A stretch of 50,599 nt of DNA from Flammula alnicola (Eukaryota; Basidiomycota; Agaricomycetes; Agaricales; Strophariaceae), in NCBI GenBank assembly GCA_015499995.1, contig JADNRV010000341.1:1-50599 (forward strand). Direction: 5' to 3'. The notes beneath the pieces are model-generated. The model was not told the origin of the DNA, did not search any database, and worked only from the letters and a program-made list of their open reading frames with translations. The position numbers were made by a program, and so were the translations under genes. Shown piece by piece: positions 1 through 12,239 of the stretch (positions are counted from its first letter, which is position 1; every line of letters starts with the position of its first letter).

Positions 1-2061
1 TAGAATTTTGAATCGCCGTCCTTGGGTGAGGTGCCATCTGAGATCGAATTGAAACGTCAATTTGGTTTGCTTTCGCCAAATTACGCCAAAAAAAAAGTAA
101 CACAAGTAGTGACAGGGGATATATCTGTGATGGTCCAGAATGTAGTTTAGACGAGCTGGCGGTCCATTTAATTCATACACCATCGCTGCGCACCATGTAG
201 CCCATTGCTCAAGTAAAATCCCGAAGAATGATGACCTTTTCCTTCACAGCACATTACCCGCAAACTATCTTCGGGTGTCTCCATCAGGTTTTCCCGCTTT
301 ATTGTGGTAACATCTGGGCTGCGTGGATATTGGACCGGTCACACAATCCACAGCATAGACACCAACTGCATCCCAACTTTTATGGAATGGAGATGTAAGG
401 GACATTGGCTGGTGTGTATATTCTTCACAGCATATTTTTTACTGCGAGAAGTGGTCGTTTGCCTTGGGATTAATGATAATATGCGGAGATTCGGCTGCAA
501 AAGAGGCGGTCCTCAGATATGTTCGAGGAGAATGAACTGAGGGCCTACCATGATTACATAGCTTCAGGGAATATCCGAATTCCCTGAGTCTCAGGCCTCA
601 CTCCTTGTCGAAACCATCAAAAAAAAGACGAACAAAAATTCAACGTAAAGGCAGCAAGGAACTTATCTGGGCATGGCTACTTTGGTACGGCACTGAAGGC
701 GCGAAGCCTACGGCCTTGCGTGGCTCCTAAGAAAGTATATCGACGAGGTGAACCTTGTTGTTGCGATCCGGGCGTAGCCGAGTATTCAGGTCCTTGGCTA
801 TCCGTGTTAAAAAACCCAATAGTAGGTCTGCGATAAAATATAGACACTGCGACGCTGCTGGCCGTGAGATGACTTTATTTTGGTAAAGTTAAGATGTAGA
901 CGCCGTGATGTGCAGATCCATTGACGAGGGTCCATTCTCGGAAAAAAAAATTAACGCCAGCACTGATAGCTGGATATGAGGAGGGGTTTGGAGGGGGGGT
1001 TTACTCGGAATGATGATGTTACAGAATGCTCTACCAACCAGAGTTTGTGCTGGTGTTTCGTCGTTTGTCTTTGACAGCCAGGCTCCACGTGATGTGAGCG
1101 CGACCTATATCGGTTTCAAGTCCTTTGCCAGTCTCTTGACCTCGAAAGGCATTGTTAATCCAAGAAAAAGAGGTAAGCGATGAAGCTCCTAAGCGAAACG
1201 CTGCAATAACCAATTGTAATTCGCGAATACCCCACTCTTGTCACTTCATATTCTGTTAGATTTGCATGTCGGTCAAACCGCGAATCTCTATTACGAGAAG
1301 TCAGTGAATGGAATGAATTGCAAGATATAAGTATAACATAACCTGTCGGGGTCCCGCCACAGCGTAAGAGCCGAAATATCATGGATTCATGGACGGCTAA
1401 TCACCGTCCATCACACCAATCCGTTGGCTCTTGTGATCTCGATGAAATTAAAGTCATCATCAAATGAAGATTCTGTTCCCAGCTATGTTGGGAGCTAGTT
1501 AGTGCTCTGGTTCTTTGGACCTGAAATCGCTGAAACTCCCGAGGCAACAGGAAACACATCAGTCGAACGGCACCGGCACCGGTGTCCGACGTTTTCTAGC
1601 TCGACTGGGGCGAGAAAGACCAGAGCAAAATTGATCGTCATTCTCCTTGGATACCACAGTAATGCATGTATAACGGATCCAAGGTGAGGCAAGCCCTAAA
1701 GATAATGCAGATGGTTGGCAATGCCGCTAGCCGATATGCAAGCACAGGTAAACCGTTTCTGTGGGGAAACAAGGCAAGGCAGGGTCTTGCCAACGGTTGA
1801 ATTAATGACATTTAACAGACAGAAAATATGACAGCAGCCTAGAACCCTCACCTGATGATTGGCATCTTAAAAACCCAGCGGCTTAGTGCTCCAATGGATT
1901 TTGAATGAACTCGTTTGTTCAACGTTGCCAAAACAATGCAACGGATTTTTAATTGGCTTCGCGTCACGTGATTATAAAGATAAGATACGGGCAGAATCTT
2001 TCACATGGATTCCTTTCATTCCCGCTTCCAGCTGCGCCTATTCCTTATCCCAGAAGGAACC
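1..2061. other. Gene-poor left flank
   Basis: No convincing coding region was found. The open frames here are short (75 residues or less), overlap each other on both strands and show no protein family. AT-rich stretches alternate with ordinary sequence. The last 100-150 bp are probably the promoter and 5' leader of the BRO1-domain gene that follows. No long direct or inverted repeat was noticed by eye. Confidence 0.5.
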
Positions 2062-5000
2062 ATGTCCAATCTACTAGCTATACCTTTCAAGAAAACGTAC
2101 CCCGTCAACATCAAAGAAGCAGCACGACAATATATATCTGTCCATGGAGGGGCACATCCAGACGAGTTCAGAGAAGATATAAAAGCCTGGCAAGACCTCA
2201 GAAAAGACGGCACTGGTGGGGCTCTACACGAAAATCGGGTCGAATCCATGATTTTGTAAGCGCTCTTGGTCCATTTCACCCTTTGATATGCCAGGTCTGA
2301 CATCGATTGATAGGTATCACGCACAACTCGTCTCTATTTTGACGAAATTACCTACAGATGTGAAATCATCTCTGTATGCATAAGTTTGAGCACTAACTCG
2401 CACTATTTTTAATAGATCCAACTTTCAATCGCATATGCACCGGTTTTCGACGAGTCGGCCGTCCCAATTACATTAAACAATCTGGGTTTTGAACGCGCCT
2501 GCGTTTTGTTCAACTTGGCCTCATTATATTCTCAACTGGGAGTTGCTGAAGATCGCTCGACAACTGAGGGTATCAAGCGTGCTGCTGCTAATTATCAAGT
2601 CAGTTAAACCGCCTTGAAAAGCCACATCGCTGCGCCTTTGACACTTCACATTTTCTCGTCAGCAAGCTGCCGGAACATTATCGTTTCTACGAAATTCAGT
2701 TCTTCCAAAACTAGTCTTCTCTCCGGACGACGAAGAGATTCCTCAGGACTTATCGGTTGACTTTATCAAAGGCCTCGAGTGGCTGATGCTAGCTCAGGCG
2801 CAGGAATGTTCATGGCAGTTGGCAAAATTAAGTGAGCGATTGTGCTCGTCCCACCATCGTCTGCTCATTTCATCAAGGTCAATATAGAAATTCCTTGGTT
2901 GCCAAAATTGCGGCCGGCGTGCGTATTCATACCCTTATGTCTTGCTCATGGGTATCTTATGCGTTTCTAGTAGACTGCATCCCTCTACCGTTCCGCTGCT
3001 ACGACATTTCGGGAGTTATCGGCGCAAGTAAAACGTATCTTACCATCGGTATTACCTTCATCTCTGCTTTTTTTCATCATTCTTATAATGACATAGGATT
3101 GGCTACCTCATATGGAGGCCAAAGAGCATCATTTTTCCGCCGTTGCTGAGTATCGTGAAAGTATGGTCGAATATGAGGCTAGTAGGTCCGAATTTCTTCC
3201 TGATTCGAACTAACATCCATCCACAACTCAGATACTTTCGCAGATATGGTGTTGAGTTGGGTCGTCTAGGAAAAGCTCAGATCGAGGCCAAGAAGGCGTA
3301 CGACATTGCTCGTCGTGGGAAAATTGCTGCTCCCGTCCTTAGGGATGCACAGGTTTGTGAAAGATGCTTTCGTGTTCGGCTCCTTTCTAATTATCTTCAA
3401 GTCTCTGCTTGAGACTGTCAAAAACAGCGAAGTCAGAGCTCAGCGCGACAATGATTTGGTTTACCACCAAGACGTCCCATCTCCGTCATCACTTGCCGCC
3501 CTGCAGGAGACCAAACTTGTCTCTCCAACTGTGCCAAAAGGCCTATTGAACCTAAATAGCGTCATTGGATCCCAACATCAACTATTTAGTGAACTCGCAG
3601 GATGGGGCGCTCGTGAAGCTATCAGTAAGCCTGTATTTTTATTTAGTTGATATTTCCCTAATTCGAATTGCTAGATATCTATAACGATCGAAAGCAGAAC
3701 CTTATTCAAGAGAAGATCATCGATGTCGCACAAGAACTTCAAGATCAGATAGATGAGTATGTTAAGTTTCACTCCTAAAATAATTCATCTAATTGATTGT
3801 TTCAGAGAATTGCGCAAACTAAATCTTCCTTCGGCACTGGAAGCGCTTGAACGACCGATTGGACTTCCCCCGAGCCTACTTCGTAAAGCCGAAGAAGTCC
3901 GACTTGAGGATGGCCCTGCGAAAATTGAAGCCTCTCTCGAAGATGTCCAACGGCTCGCCCATCATGACCTTGCACTTCTGGATGAGGTACGTCATGGAAT
4001 ACGTATCATCAACGACCATATTGACGGTTTCGACGACTTTGGATCAGGCATTGGATATATTAGACAATGAAGCATCAGAAGATGAAGCCGCGAGGAAAGA
4101 GATTCCTCTCAACCGTCTGAAGTCACACGAGGCAAACGTAGAGCTCATCGAAAAGGCGACTAGATATCGCAGTATCTTATCGCAAGCTACCGAGAGCGAT
4201 GAATCAGTCCGACAGAAATGGGATGAATGGGAGGAGAGCATCACAGAGCTAACCCTCGATGAGGTAAAGCTAACTTGCTCCAAGTGTGTGGATATTGCTG
4301 ATCGTATGACATAGGAAACCCTTGAGGCATCTGTCCCATCCACTACTGTGTCGTCTACGGCACAATCTACCCCTCAAGGCAAACAGACTCGACAACATGC
4401 TCGTGGTCTGCGGGTCAAGCTAGAAGAGCTGGACACTCTCCGCCGTGATCGCGACCAGCTGGTCTACAGAGCTCGATCCCTCGCAGATGCGGACGACATA
4501 CAACCACGAATCATGAAATCTTCATCTGGTTTCGAGCGCTTGGCAGACGTTACGCCTGACATGTTTGAAGACGTTTCTGATGAAGAGCTAGCCAAGTTTG
4601 ATAAATTTATGCTGGAAATGGATGAGATATCGCGTAAACAGAAAGAAATTCTCAGCGAGATTGAGGTATGTGTGTTGTATCAATACCCTCACACAGTAGC
4701 CCTGATTGCTGCCTTATAGAATCAGAACAAACAATTCTTGGATTCTAGGAAGGAGGATCCGGTCGTGAAAGAGCGAGAGGTTGCATTGCAGTCTCTTGAT
4801 CTTGCGTATTTCAAATACAGGGAAATTACCCGCAATCTCGATGAAGGATTCAAGGTATGACTTTGTTCTCTGACGTTTCACGATGATGTTTCTGCTAAGT
4901 CTAGTACCAGTTTTATAACGACCTTGCAGGCATCCTGATACAATTCAAAGAAGTATGCAAAAGTTGGAGCCTCCAACGAAATCAAGAGATTCAGTAAGTG

Positions 5001-5255
5001 GTGTCCAGCTCTGGGATCATTCACCTTTTGTCTGATCAACGCTTTAGTGCCTTGACACGTTCGATGCAGTCTATGTCTCTACAAGATGGCGAAAGTCAAC
5101 AGGATGTCCCTCCGGCAAAGAAGGCCCAACCTCACGCAACTCCTTCTCGTAAGGCTCCGCCAGGAAAATCGTCGCTAGGACTTCCTGCAATCAACTCGAC
5201 TGAATGGGGCTTCGAGGAGCTGGCGCTTCCACCTGGTCCCAAAGATGGGAAATAA
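2062..5255 (+). CDS. RIM20: BRO1-domain protein, RIM20/PalA (ALIX family)
   Basis: Sixteen exons join to 2382 nt (793 aa): 2062-2255, 2314-2359, 2416-2598, 2663-2831, 2878-2918, 2974-3027, 3097-3185, 3232-3352, 3402-3624, 3675-3756, 3806-3986, 4048-4263, 4315-4665, 4720-4854, 4905-4993, 5048-5255. The N-terminus (SNLLAIPFKKTYPVNIK) and blocks such as CVLFNLASLYSQLG, WLMLAQAQE and DNDLVYHQDVP match the BRO1 domain of ALIX, PalA and Rim20. Residues from about 370 to 740 are the helical V-domain (ELRKLNLPSALEALERPIGLP). The tail is short and lacks the long proline-rich region of Bro1 and ALIX, and the length is that of PalA, so Rim20/PalA is preferred. In fungi that protein binds ESCRT-III Snf7 and scaffolds proteolytic activation of the Rim101/PacC transcription factor at alkaline pH. 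The role is by homology; family assignment is firm, the choice of Rim20 over Bro1 less so. Confidence 0.9.
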
Positions 5256-5565
5256 ACACAGCAATCTCACGAATTAAAGTGTACAACATACATATCTTTA
5301 GCTGTCTAATATTGTCGTCGTATTATTGTACTTTTCCTGTGTTGCGTGAAATTCGATGTAAACTGAGAAGAGAAGAGCGGCACACAGGCCAAAAGCTGTG
5401 CTAACTAAATGGGACCTTTGCAAGATAAGATTTTGGCGCACAGCTATGCGCAGGCCCTAGGCAACCTTTGTTCAACCTATCACGATCACTCGCATTTGCT
5501 GCTATACTTAACGGCGCTCACTAATAACGCGCCCGTCCTTTCTCACCGACTTTCAATCCTGTCAC
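5256..5565. other. Short intergenic spacer
   Basis: About 310 bp between the BRO1-domain gene and the DM9 gene, both on the + strand. It should hold the 3' end of one transcript and the promoter of the next. No coding signal or repeat was seen. Confidence 0.5.
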
Positions 5566-6474
5566 ATGTCTCCTCGACGAAAGAGCATTGACTCTTCCGA
5601 TTCCTCCGACTCTTCAGATTCATCGCACAAGAAGCTTAAAGTCAAGAAGGACAACAAGAAGAAGGACAAATACCACAGCTCGAGTTCTGGTGATCATAAT
5701 TACGGGAGAAGCAGCGCTCACTCAGCAGTCATGTCCCAGTTTCCGTCGAGCGAGTTCAACTCCCAACCCCACATGCCTACTGCTCCTCCATTGACAGGTT
5801 TTGGTGGAGATCATCATCAGCAGAACTTCCGCGCTGGTGGAGAACTCGGTTCGCCTCCTCCATATGCCCCTGTCCAGCAACCACCTCCACCGTCGGGTTT
5901 CAGGCTTCCCTTAACGACTACGGCACCCTTTCCAGACCCGCAGCAGGTTGGTCAGCCTCCATTCTACGACGCCGACGGCGTTTCTCCAGTCTACATCGGA
6001 TCTGCTCTCATGGAGAGGTCAGTTCATCCATGCAAGATCGGACCACATCTGCAACCATTCGTGTCGGTACCGTACGGAGGGGGAGAATATGGGCACCACG
6101 GCAGATTCGATCTCCTCCCCTTCAGGCCTGACCAGATGGAATTCGTTCCAACATCTCATGGCCGGATTCCACCCGGAAGAAGGCCCGTTGAAGGTGGTTA
6201 CGAGGAAGATGGCTCCAAGCTTTACCATGCTGTTGCGGTTATCCATGGCGTGAAAGTTCCTGGAAAGGCTGGAGAGCACTTGTGCGTTTTCTCTTACTTT
6301 ACGTCGGCACATACGTCGGTTAACGTATCCTCGTTTTTCAGGGGCGGTTGCCGGGTAGCTTTTGGAGGAGTAGAGCATGAAGTCGCCAACAACTACGAGA
6401 TCTTGTAAGCTTGTCGTTATCTCACCGCGGCTTACTTGTTGAATGCCATTTATTTTTCCAGGTGTTGGAGGTGA
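5566..6474 (+). CDS. DM9-repeat (DUF3421-like) protein with disordered N-terminus
   Basis: Three exons (5566-6281, 6342-6404, 6462-6474) give 263 aa. The final exon is 13 nt and encodes only the last residues CWR and a stop. Residues 1-45 are a Ser/Asp then Lys-rich stretch (SSDSSDSSDSSHKKLKVKK), and residues about 60-135 are Pro/Gln/Gly-rich and probably disordered. The C-terminal half carries the DM9 pattern: GRIPPGRRPVEGGYEEDGSK, then LYHAVAVIHGVKVPGKAGEHL, then a block with GGCRVAFGG ending NYEILCW. DM9 domains occur in insects, oysters (where some bind mannose) and basidiomycetes. No signal peptide is visible. Function in fungi is unknown; a carbohydrate-binding or stress role is only inference. 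Confidence 0.8.
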
Positions 6475-9018
6475 ATTTGACGCAGATGGATGAATATACG
6501 GAAAGCACTGGTACCACCGACTCAGCAAGGATATCGTACCGGCCATGAGCCTGGATTCGAACCATAATAGATATATATGCCAATGCCAAGCACTGTTTTG
6601 CAGCTCTTCCTATTAGCGATAGCGAGCGAACCAACTCAAGCTCGACCAACCAATAGGCGAAGGCTTATGAAATCCGCCCAGGTCGCATTGCATCGCCATT
6701 ACGAGCGCCAAATAACATCATTCCAGGAGCACAAGGACGCCTGAACTTCTGCACGAATCACCGCCGAAGTTTTGTTTTGCAGGCTTTCAAGATACCTTAA
6801 ATTCTATTGATCTTGAATTCCAAGTCACCGTTTGGGCTGCTAATTCTCCAATATGGCTCATGATCCTCAATCGCCACTGATATGCTAGGCAGATCGTTCG
6901 CAGGATAAAGCCTTCAAACATTCATACTAGAACACTTTGAAAATAGGTTCGCGGTTGCTTGTTGAGCAGCGGTTAAGTATCTTGAGTCTCGCCGAGGCCG
7001 TACCAGGTTCATTACATCGTGTTCCTTGCCCTCTACCTGCGCCACGGAGAGACAATAAAAGAGAAAATGAAAATGCAAAAGCAAAAATGCACTCGACCAT
7101 TCTGTCTTCACACTCGTCATATTTTTCGTTCTAGGAAAATTGTAGACGGTCCCAGCGTTTTTCTCTAGCCACTCAGTGACCTTTGACGCAGATCTCGATT
7201 CTTTTTTGTTTATTCATTCAAGGGTCGAAAAATCTCATACAGCCTTGTTCTTCTTGATTTCGATCTGTATGACCAGGCCACCGACTCCTACGTTCAAAAT
7301 TATAACTCATTCGCCACTCCAGGCCAGCACTAATTGGTCGCGAAGCCTCTCGAATATGTAAGAGCTGGTCCTCACGCGCGTTTCAGCTATGCTAATGTTG
7401 ATCCCAATCCGTGTCGGTTCCAAAACCCGTAAATGTCTGTACTAGGCAGCCCACAATTATAAGTGGGAAACGTCAAGTCATGTCATGGATCGATATATGT
7501 GAGAGATGTTTGAATATCTTGCTCGAACTCGCGCTTCGGTGGATATATATTTTTAGTTAGGCGCCCACAAGCATTCATGTTCGGCAACTTCGGCCGGAGA
7601 TGCACGGGCTCTGCAAATATCGGGCGCTGTGTTTGATCGATTGATCGTTGATCTCCTCTCCATGACCTCTACTTGCACAATGCAGACTGGCTATATGCCG
7701 TTTGAGAATTCGAATATCTCGAACAAGAACACCTCGACGATAACTATGTCTGTCCCCATTCCTCTCAGGCTGGAGAAGAGGCCAAACAACAAGTTTGTAG
7801 GTTGATTGTTCTGACATCTAGTCTCAGGAGATACCCCACCAACCCGGTGCCCGCCCACGAACATATATTACTGGTTGCAATGCCCAAGAGTTCGACCGGA
7901 TCGGCATGTTAAATTCATCGTTAATTTGACGAAATCCGATCTTCTCGTGCGCGTGCGTTTTCTAAGCGCCATCTAAAGATGAACCCGGACGCTTTCTGGC
8001 GGCCCCGGCTGCCTGTGCCTCTTTCAATTGAAATCATTAGAGGTGAATTTTCCTACCAACCTTGGTCTTTGTGTCGAATGTGCGTTATCCGGGCCTACGT
8101 TTTCAAAAAGCTTGATAGATTATAATGATTGATCATTGTAGCCACTGAATATTGAACTCTGCGTAGCGCAATTCAGGTGACTTTTGCCCAGCCTCCCTTT
8201 ATTACCGCCATGATATTAACTATACAATCTCCATGTTGCATGCCGGTCGGACAGCTTTCCCCGCAGAGCGTATGAAAGCAACGCAACTGTGCTTCTTCGG
8301 TTTCACTCTTGGCACGTAACGTTTGTCCGCCTTGCCACGTTCGGCTAAAAATAGCAATGACCCGATGGCAGTAAATCCGACTGCATCATCCAACCACACG
8401 ACCTGCATGCTCCTGCAATGTGTATGGAACGCAGATTGGTACGCCTTTTTAGGTCCCTGGGCTTGGCGGAGGGCTACATTGTGCGGTCATTCCCTGGCGC
8501 TGACTCATCAGGCCTAAGGACTTCAAGCACGTTCGTTGTTCACCGCATGCACCTTGCAAAGGTCTTCGCATCTTCTACTAGCATCTTTGAGAAGTCTGTC
8601 TGAAAGGGCCTCAGATTCTTCTTCAGATTCTTCTTCAATGAACTTTGGTACTTCACTCGCAGATGAAATGCCATGCTCAGGCCGACCGTGTTTTGACGAA
8701 AGGGCAGCTCAACGCCGTTCATCGGAGACGACGAAATTCAAAGCAAACGTGCCGGGTTTTTCTGTCCTGGAGCAGTGTGGACGGGCGGGATTTGTATGGC
8801 TTTCATCAAATTGGTTTCCGATAGGAAATATGGACGCTGGCATTCCGCATCGTGATGACAGGGTGCCAAGCCTCATATGCTCGCGTCTTTGCTCACCAAA
8901 CAACGTGTCCATCTATGATGTCGAAATATTAGTCGGGTATAAAAGCACCATCATCTGATGATACAACCCAGCCCCACTTTCGACGTGCTCCCGTTGTTGG
9001 TGCTTTCCGCGTTCAAAC
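6475..9018. other. 2.5 kb stretch without a supported gene
   Basis: Only short open frames occur, none recognisable. The longest (8536-8958, 140 codons) overlaps the promoter of the alkaline phosphatase and has a biased, repeat-like composition. AT-rich segments around 7140-7560 resemble ordinary intergenic DNA. A small non-coding RNA or unrecognised orphan gene cannot be excluded. Confidence 0.45.
8938..8945 (+). promoter_or_regulatory. TATA box of the alkaline phosphatase gene
   Basis: TATAAAAG lies 81 bp before the chosen ATG at 9019, a normal fungal distance, and supports this start. It is a strict TATA consensus, as is usual for strongly regulated genes. Confidence 0.6.
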
Positions 9019-12000
9019 ATGCGGTCAACTTCGATGTCTGCTAGGACTTACGCTCTCCTTGCTGGGCTTGCAAGCGCTGGAATTGTCTCTGCACAGACCT
9101 TTCAGCGACTTGGCGCATGTCCCACTCTTGGATGTGTGTTTCCTCCCGACCAAACCGATTTCTTGGCTGGACAACTCTTTGATATCCGTCTCGAAGTTCA
9201 CGCACCGCTGAATGGTACTGAAGCCTCGAAGGGGGGCGTTCCAGATGAGAAGTTCACGTTTTGCATCCAGCAAGGTAATGGGCCCTGCAACGACGTGACG
9301 AAATTCTTCAAGGTCCAAGATCCCGCATTGGAAAAGTGGACGTTCTCGTATGCGTTTTTGATATAGCTTTCTTTCTGACAAGAGGCTAAGCGAGACACTA
9401 GGTACTACGAAGATTTGTTTGCCAAAGATGCAGGAACCCCTGTCATTGTTAACGTTGCTTCCAAGGCATATCGCGCTGTAAGTCTCGACCCACATTTTTG
9501 AAAGTTATATACTGATTCTTGTTTCATTAGCTTCATTTGTCGAAGGTATTCTCCTTCATCTTATTAAACTCGACATCCATGACCTATCCACCTCTATTAG
9601 CCTGGCCCTTATACAGCCAAACTATCGTATAACGGCGGAAGCAAGACAGTCGCCAACTGGTATGTCCGCGAGCCTGCTACGGAGCGCAAGGCGAAGAACG
9701 TCCTGTTCTTCATTGGAGACGGTACTTCTTTTTCTGATATTTCTGAGGCCCACCTGACCCATCTTCTCTGCAGGAATGACTCAAGCCATGATCACGGCAG
9801 CCCGCCTGATCGCCCACAAGTCAATCAATGGAAGGTACCAGAGTTTGATGCAAATGGATCAAATGGATAACCTCGGACAGTACGTTCCATTCCCGTGATA
9901 GGCCTATTGACTTTTAGCTGATCATCGAGCTTTTCAGTCAAATGACCCACTCCGTGGATTCTTTCATCACTGACTCCGCGAACTCGGCTACTGCTCTCTA
10001 CTCTGGCAAGAAATCGACCGTAAACGCCCTGAATGTCTACGCCGATAGCGTGAGTCGGTTCTTGAGGGTTCGGACTTTCGTTTCTGATACGAATTTCGTT
10101 TTCATTAGTCTAGAAACTCGCTCGATGATCCCAAGGTTGAGACCATTGCCGAGCTCTTCCGTAGACGCATTGGTGGCGCTCTCGGAATAGTTTCCACTGC
10201 ATTTATCGCCGATGCAACCCCTGGTTCGTTCACTTCCATTTATCGTGACTTGTTACTCACTTAATTTTGCTGTTATCACAGCTGCTCTTTGTGCTCACAC
10301 TCGTGATCGTAAGCAACACGCATCTCTCAGCCAGACATATTAATTTGCTTCTTAAAGGGGGCCAATATGCTGCTGTTGTGACCGAATACCTCAACAATGC
10401 TACAACCGTCAACGCCACTTTCGCCTGGCCTACCAGCTGCCAAGGACCGGACGTGATCTTTGGGTAAGTTTTATACTCTTGATCCTATGACCAGTATTCT
10501 AATAGATATCTCAAAGGGGTGGCGCAGAGCAATTCATCGCCGGCCCTGGTTCTCCCAACGGAACGGATTACTACAAGGCGTTCCAGTCGCACGGCTATAA
10601 CGTTGTCTACAACAACACCGAGCTGCAGGCTGCTGGTAACAACGCCAAAACACTCGGAATTTTCTCCGGTAAGCTATGTATCCTATGCAAAGTCGGCATT
10701 GATCTTAATTCTTTACTCTCTCCTAGTTAGCAACATGTGAGCTAGAGCCTCCTGTTTCTCCTGCATTGCTTCATTATCTCACGATTCTAACCCCATTCAG
10801 GGCGAAATGGATCGACCGCAACGTAAGACCTATTTTAAGTATTTTTACCGTATATGTATGTACTGACCCTGGTGCCAATAGGTATTGAAAGACAATCTCA
10901 AGCACCAAAAGAACAGCCCTACCGGCGACGGCACTGATGCTACTGACCAACCCGGCTTGAAGGAGATGACTTTGAAGGCCATCGATATTTTGCAAAGCAG
11001 GTCCAAGAAGAACGAGGGCTGGTTCATGATGTGAGTCCTCCTGACTGTTGACGGCGAGGTCTAGAATGATTTCATGCAAAATCAGGTCCGAGGCTGCCAG
11101 TATCGATAAGGTAGGACTATCGACCACTTTCACCATGACATTCATTGACCCGGACAATGCTAGATGATGCACGTTCTTGACTACGATCGCGCTCTTGGAG
11201 AATTGCTCGAACTTGACGATACTATCCGCGCCTCCATTGCACGTAAGTCTCAATCCTTTCATCATCTTATGATTCTTCCACTTGGCCAAAAGACCTCAAG
11301 AAGATCGGCGAATATGAAAATACTCTCATTGTTGTGACCGCCGATCACGGGCATGGATTTGTACGGGTTCCTTCTTGATTCTTTGGGGTACATTTTCCTT
11401 ACCAAGCGGTTAGGATGTCTTCGGCGGAGCCGATACTAAGTACCTCGCCGCTCAAACAACTGACCGCAAAAAGAGGAGTGCTAGTAAGTCTCTTTCTCTC
11501 TTATTCTGAATCTTGTTACCTAACTAACGTTTTCAGTTGGCGTCTACACCAACTCTGGCTTGAGTGGTTACACCGTTGCCGAAGGCTCTCTTCCCAACAA
11601 CAACACGGTTGTTTATGGGAGCGAAGGACCGAACTTCCCCGTGCAATGGAACCCAAGATATGCCATCGCAGCAGGATTTGGTGCCAACCCTGACCAGTAA
11701 GCGAGGAAGTCATGCCGGTCGCATATAAATTAATAAATTGCCGCAATGTTCAGCCGTGAATCATATACCCTGAATACTACAGGACCTCGTCTTCCAGCTA
11801 CCACTGGAACGGACGGCGGCGCTGTGGTAAATCCTGCCGATAACCCCAATGGTATGCATCTCACATATCCCACATTACTTTCTAACCGTTTTCAATGATT
11901 TTTAGGTTTCACAGTCGGTATGTTTTCAAATACTCTTCTCACGCCCATGATGCTCATTCTATAACAGAGGGAACTCTTCCCATTGACGAGCCACAAGGCG

Positions 12001-12239
12001 TTCATTCATTGCAAGGTTGGTCTGCCCTGACGATAAGCAATGCACAATCGATTAAAAACGTGTGTTTAGATGTCTCTGTCTTCGCCAATGGCCCTAGTTC
12101 AGAGGCTTTCCGCGGTGTCTGTAAGCCCTTCCTCAGTTACGTGCGACGCTATGAATTCTGAGGCTTCTCTTCTGCAGATAACAGCGTTGATATCTTTTTC
12201 AAGATCGCTGATGCCCTTGCTCTTGGGAACACTAATTAG
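9019..12239 (+). CDS. Secreted alkaline phosphatase
   Basis: Multi-exon gene, roughly 600 aa or a little under. The start gives a signal peptide (hydrophobic LLAGLASAGIVSA, cleavage likely near Ala-Gln), so the product is secreted or vacuolar; no C-terminal membrane anchor is seen. After an N-terminal extension, alkaline phosphatase motifs appear in order: NVLFFIGDGMTQAMITAARL (metal-binding Asp), THSVDSFITDSANSATALYS (Ser of the DSANSATA motif is the nucleophile), EAASIDKMMHVLDYDRALGE, VTADHGHGFD (metal ligands) and GVHSLQDVSVFANGP (metal-binding His). The enzyme hydrolyses phosphomonoesters with two zinc ions and a magnesium ion. Exon 1 is 9019-9347 and the next exon starts at 9402. A 15-nt exon (9531-9545, residues LHLSK) is needed to keep frame into PGPYTAKLSYNGG. 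The stop follows ALALGNTN. Phosphate regulation is likely by family, not shown. Confidence 0.92.

Noticed and set aside
1020..1050. tRNA-like D-arm on the - strand (TTGGTAGAGCATTCTG)
   Set aside because: The following bases do not form an anticodon stem and no matching acceptor stem or TTC arm is found at the right distance.
6548..6640. B-box-like GGTTCGAATCC on the - strand
   Set aside because: The T stem has mismatches and no acceptor stem partner or good A box lies upstream, so it is not a tRNA.
8536..8958. 140-codon open frame on the + strand
   Set aside because: It overlaps the phosphatase promoter and TATA box, has a repeat-like Ser-rich start and no recognisable domain.
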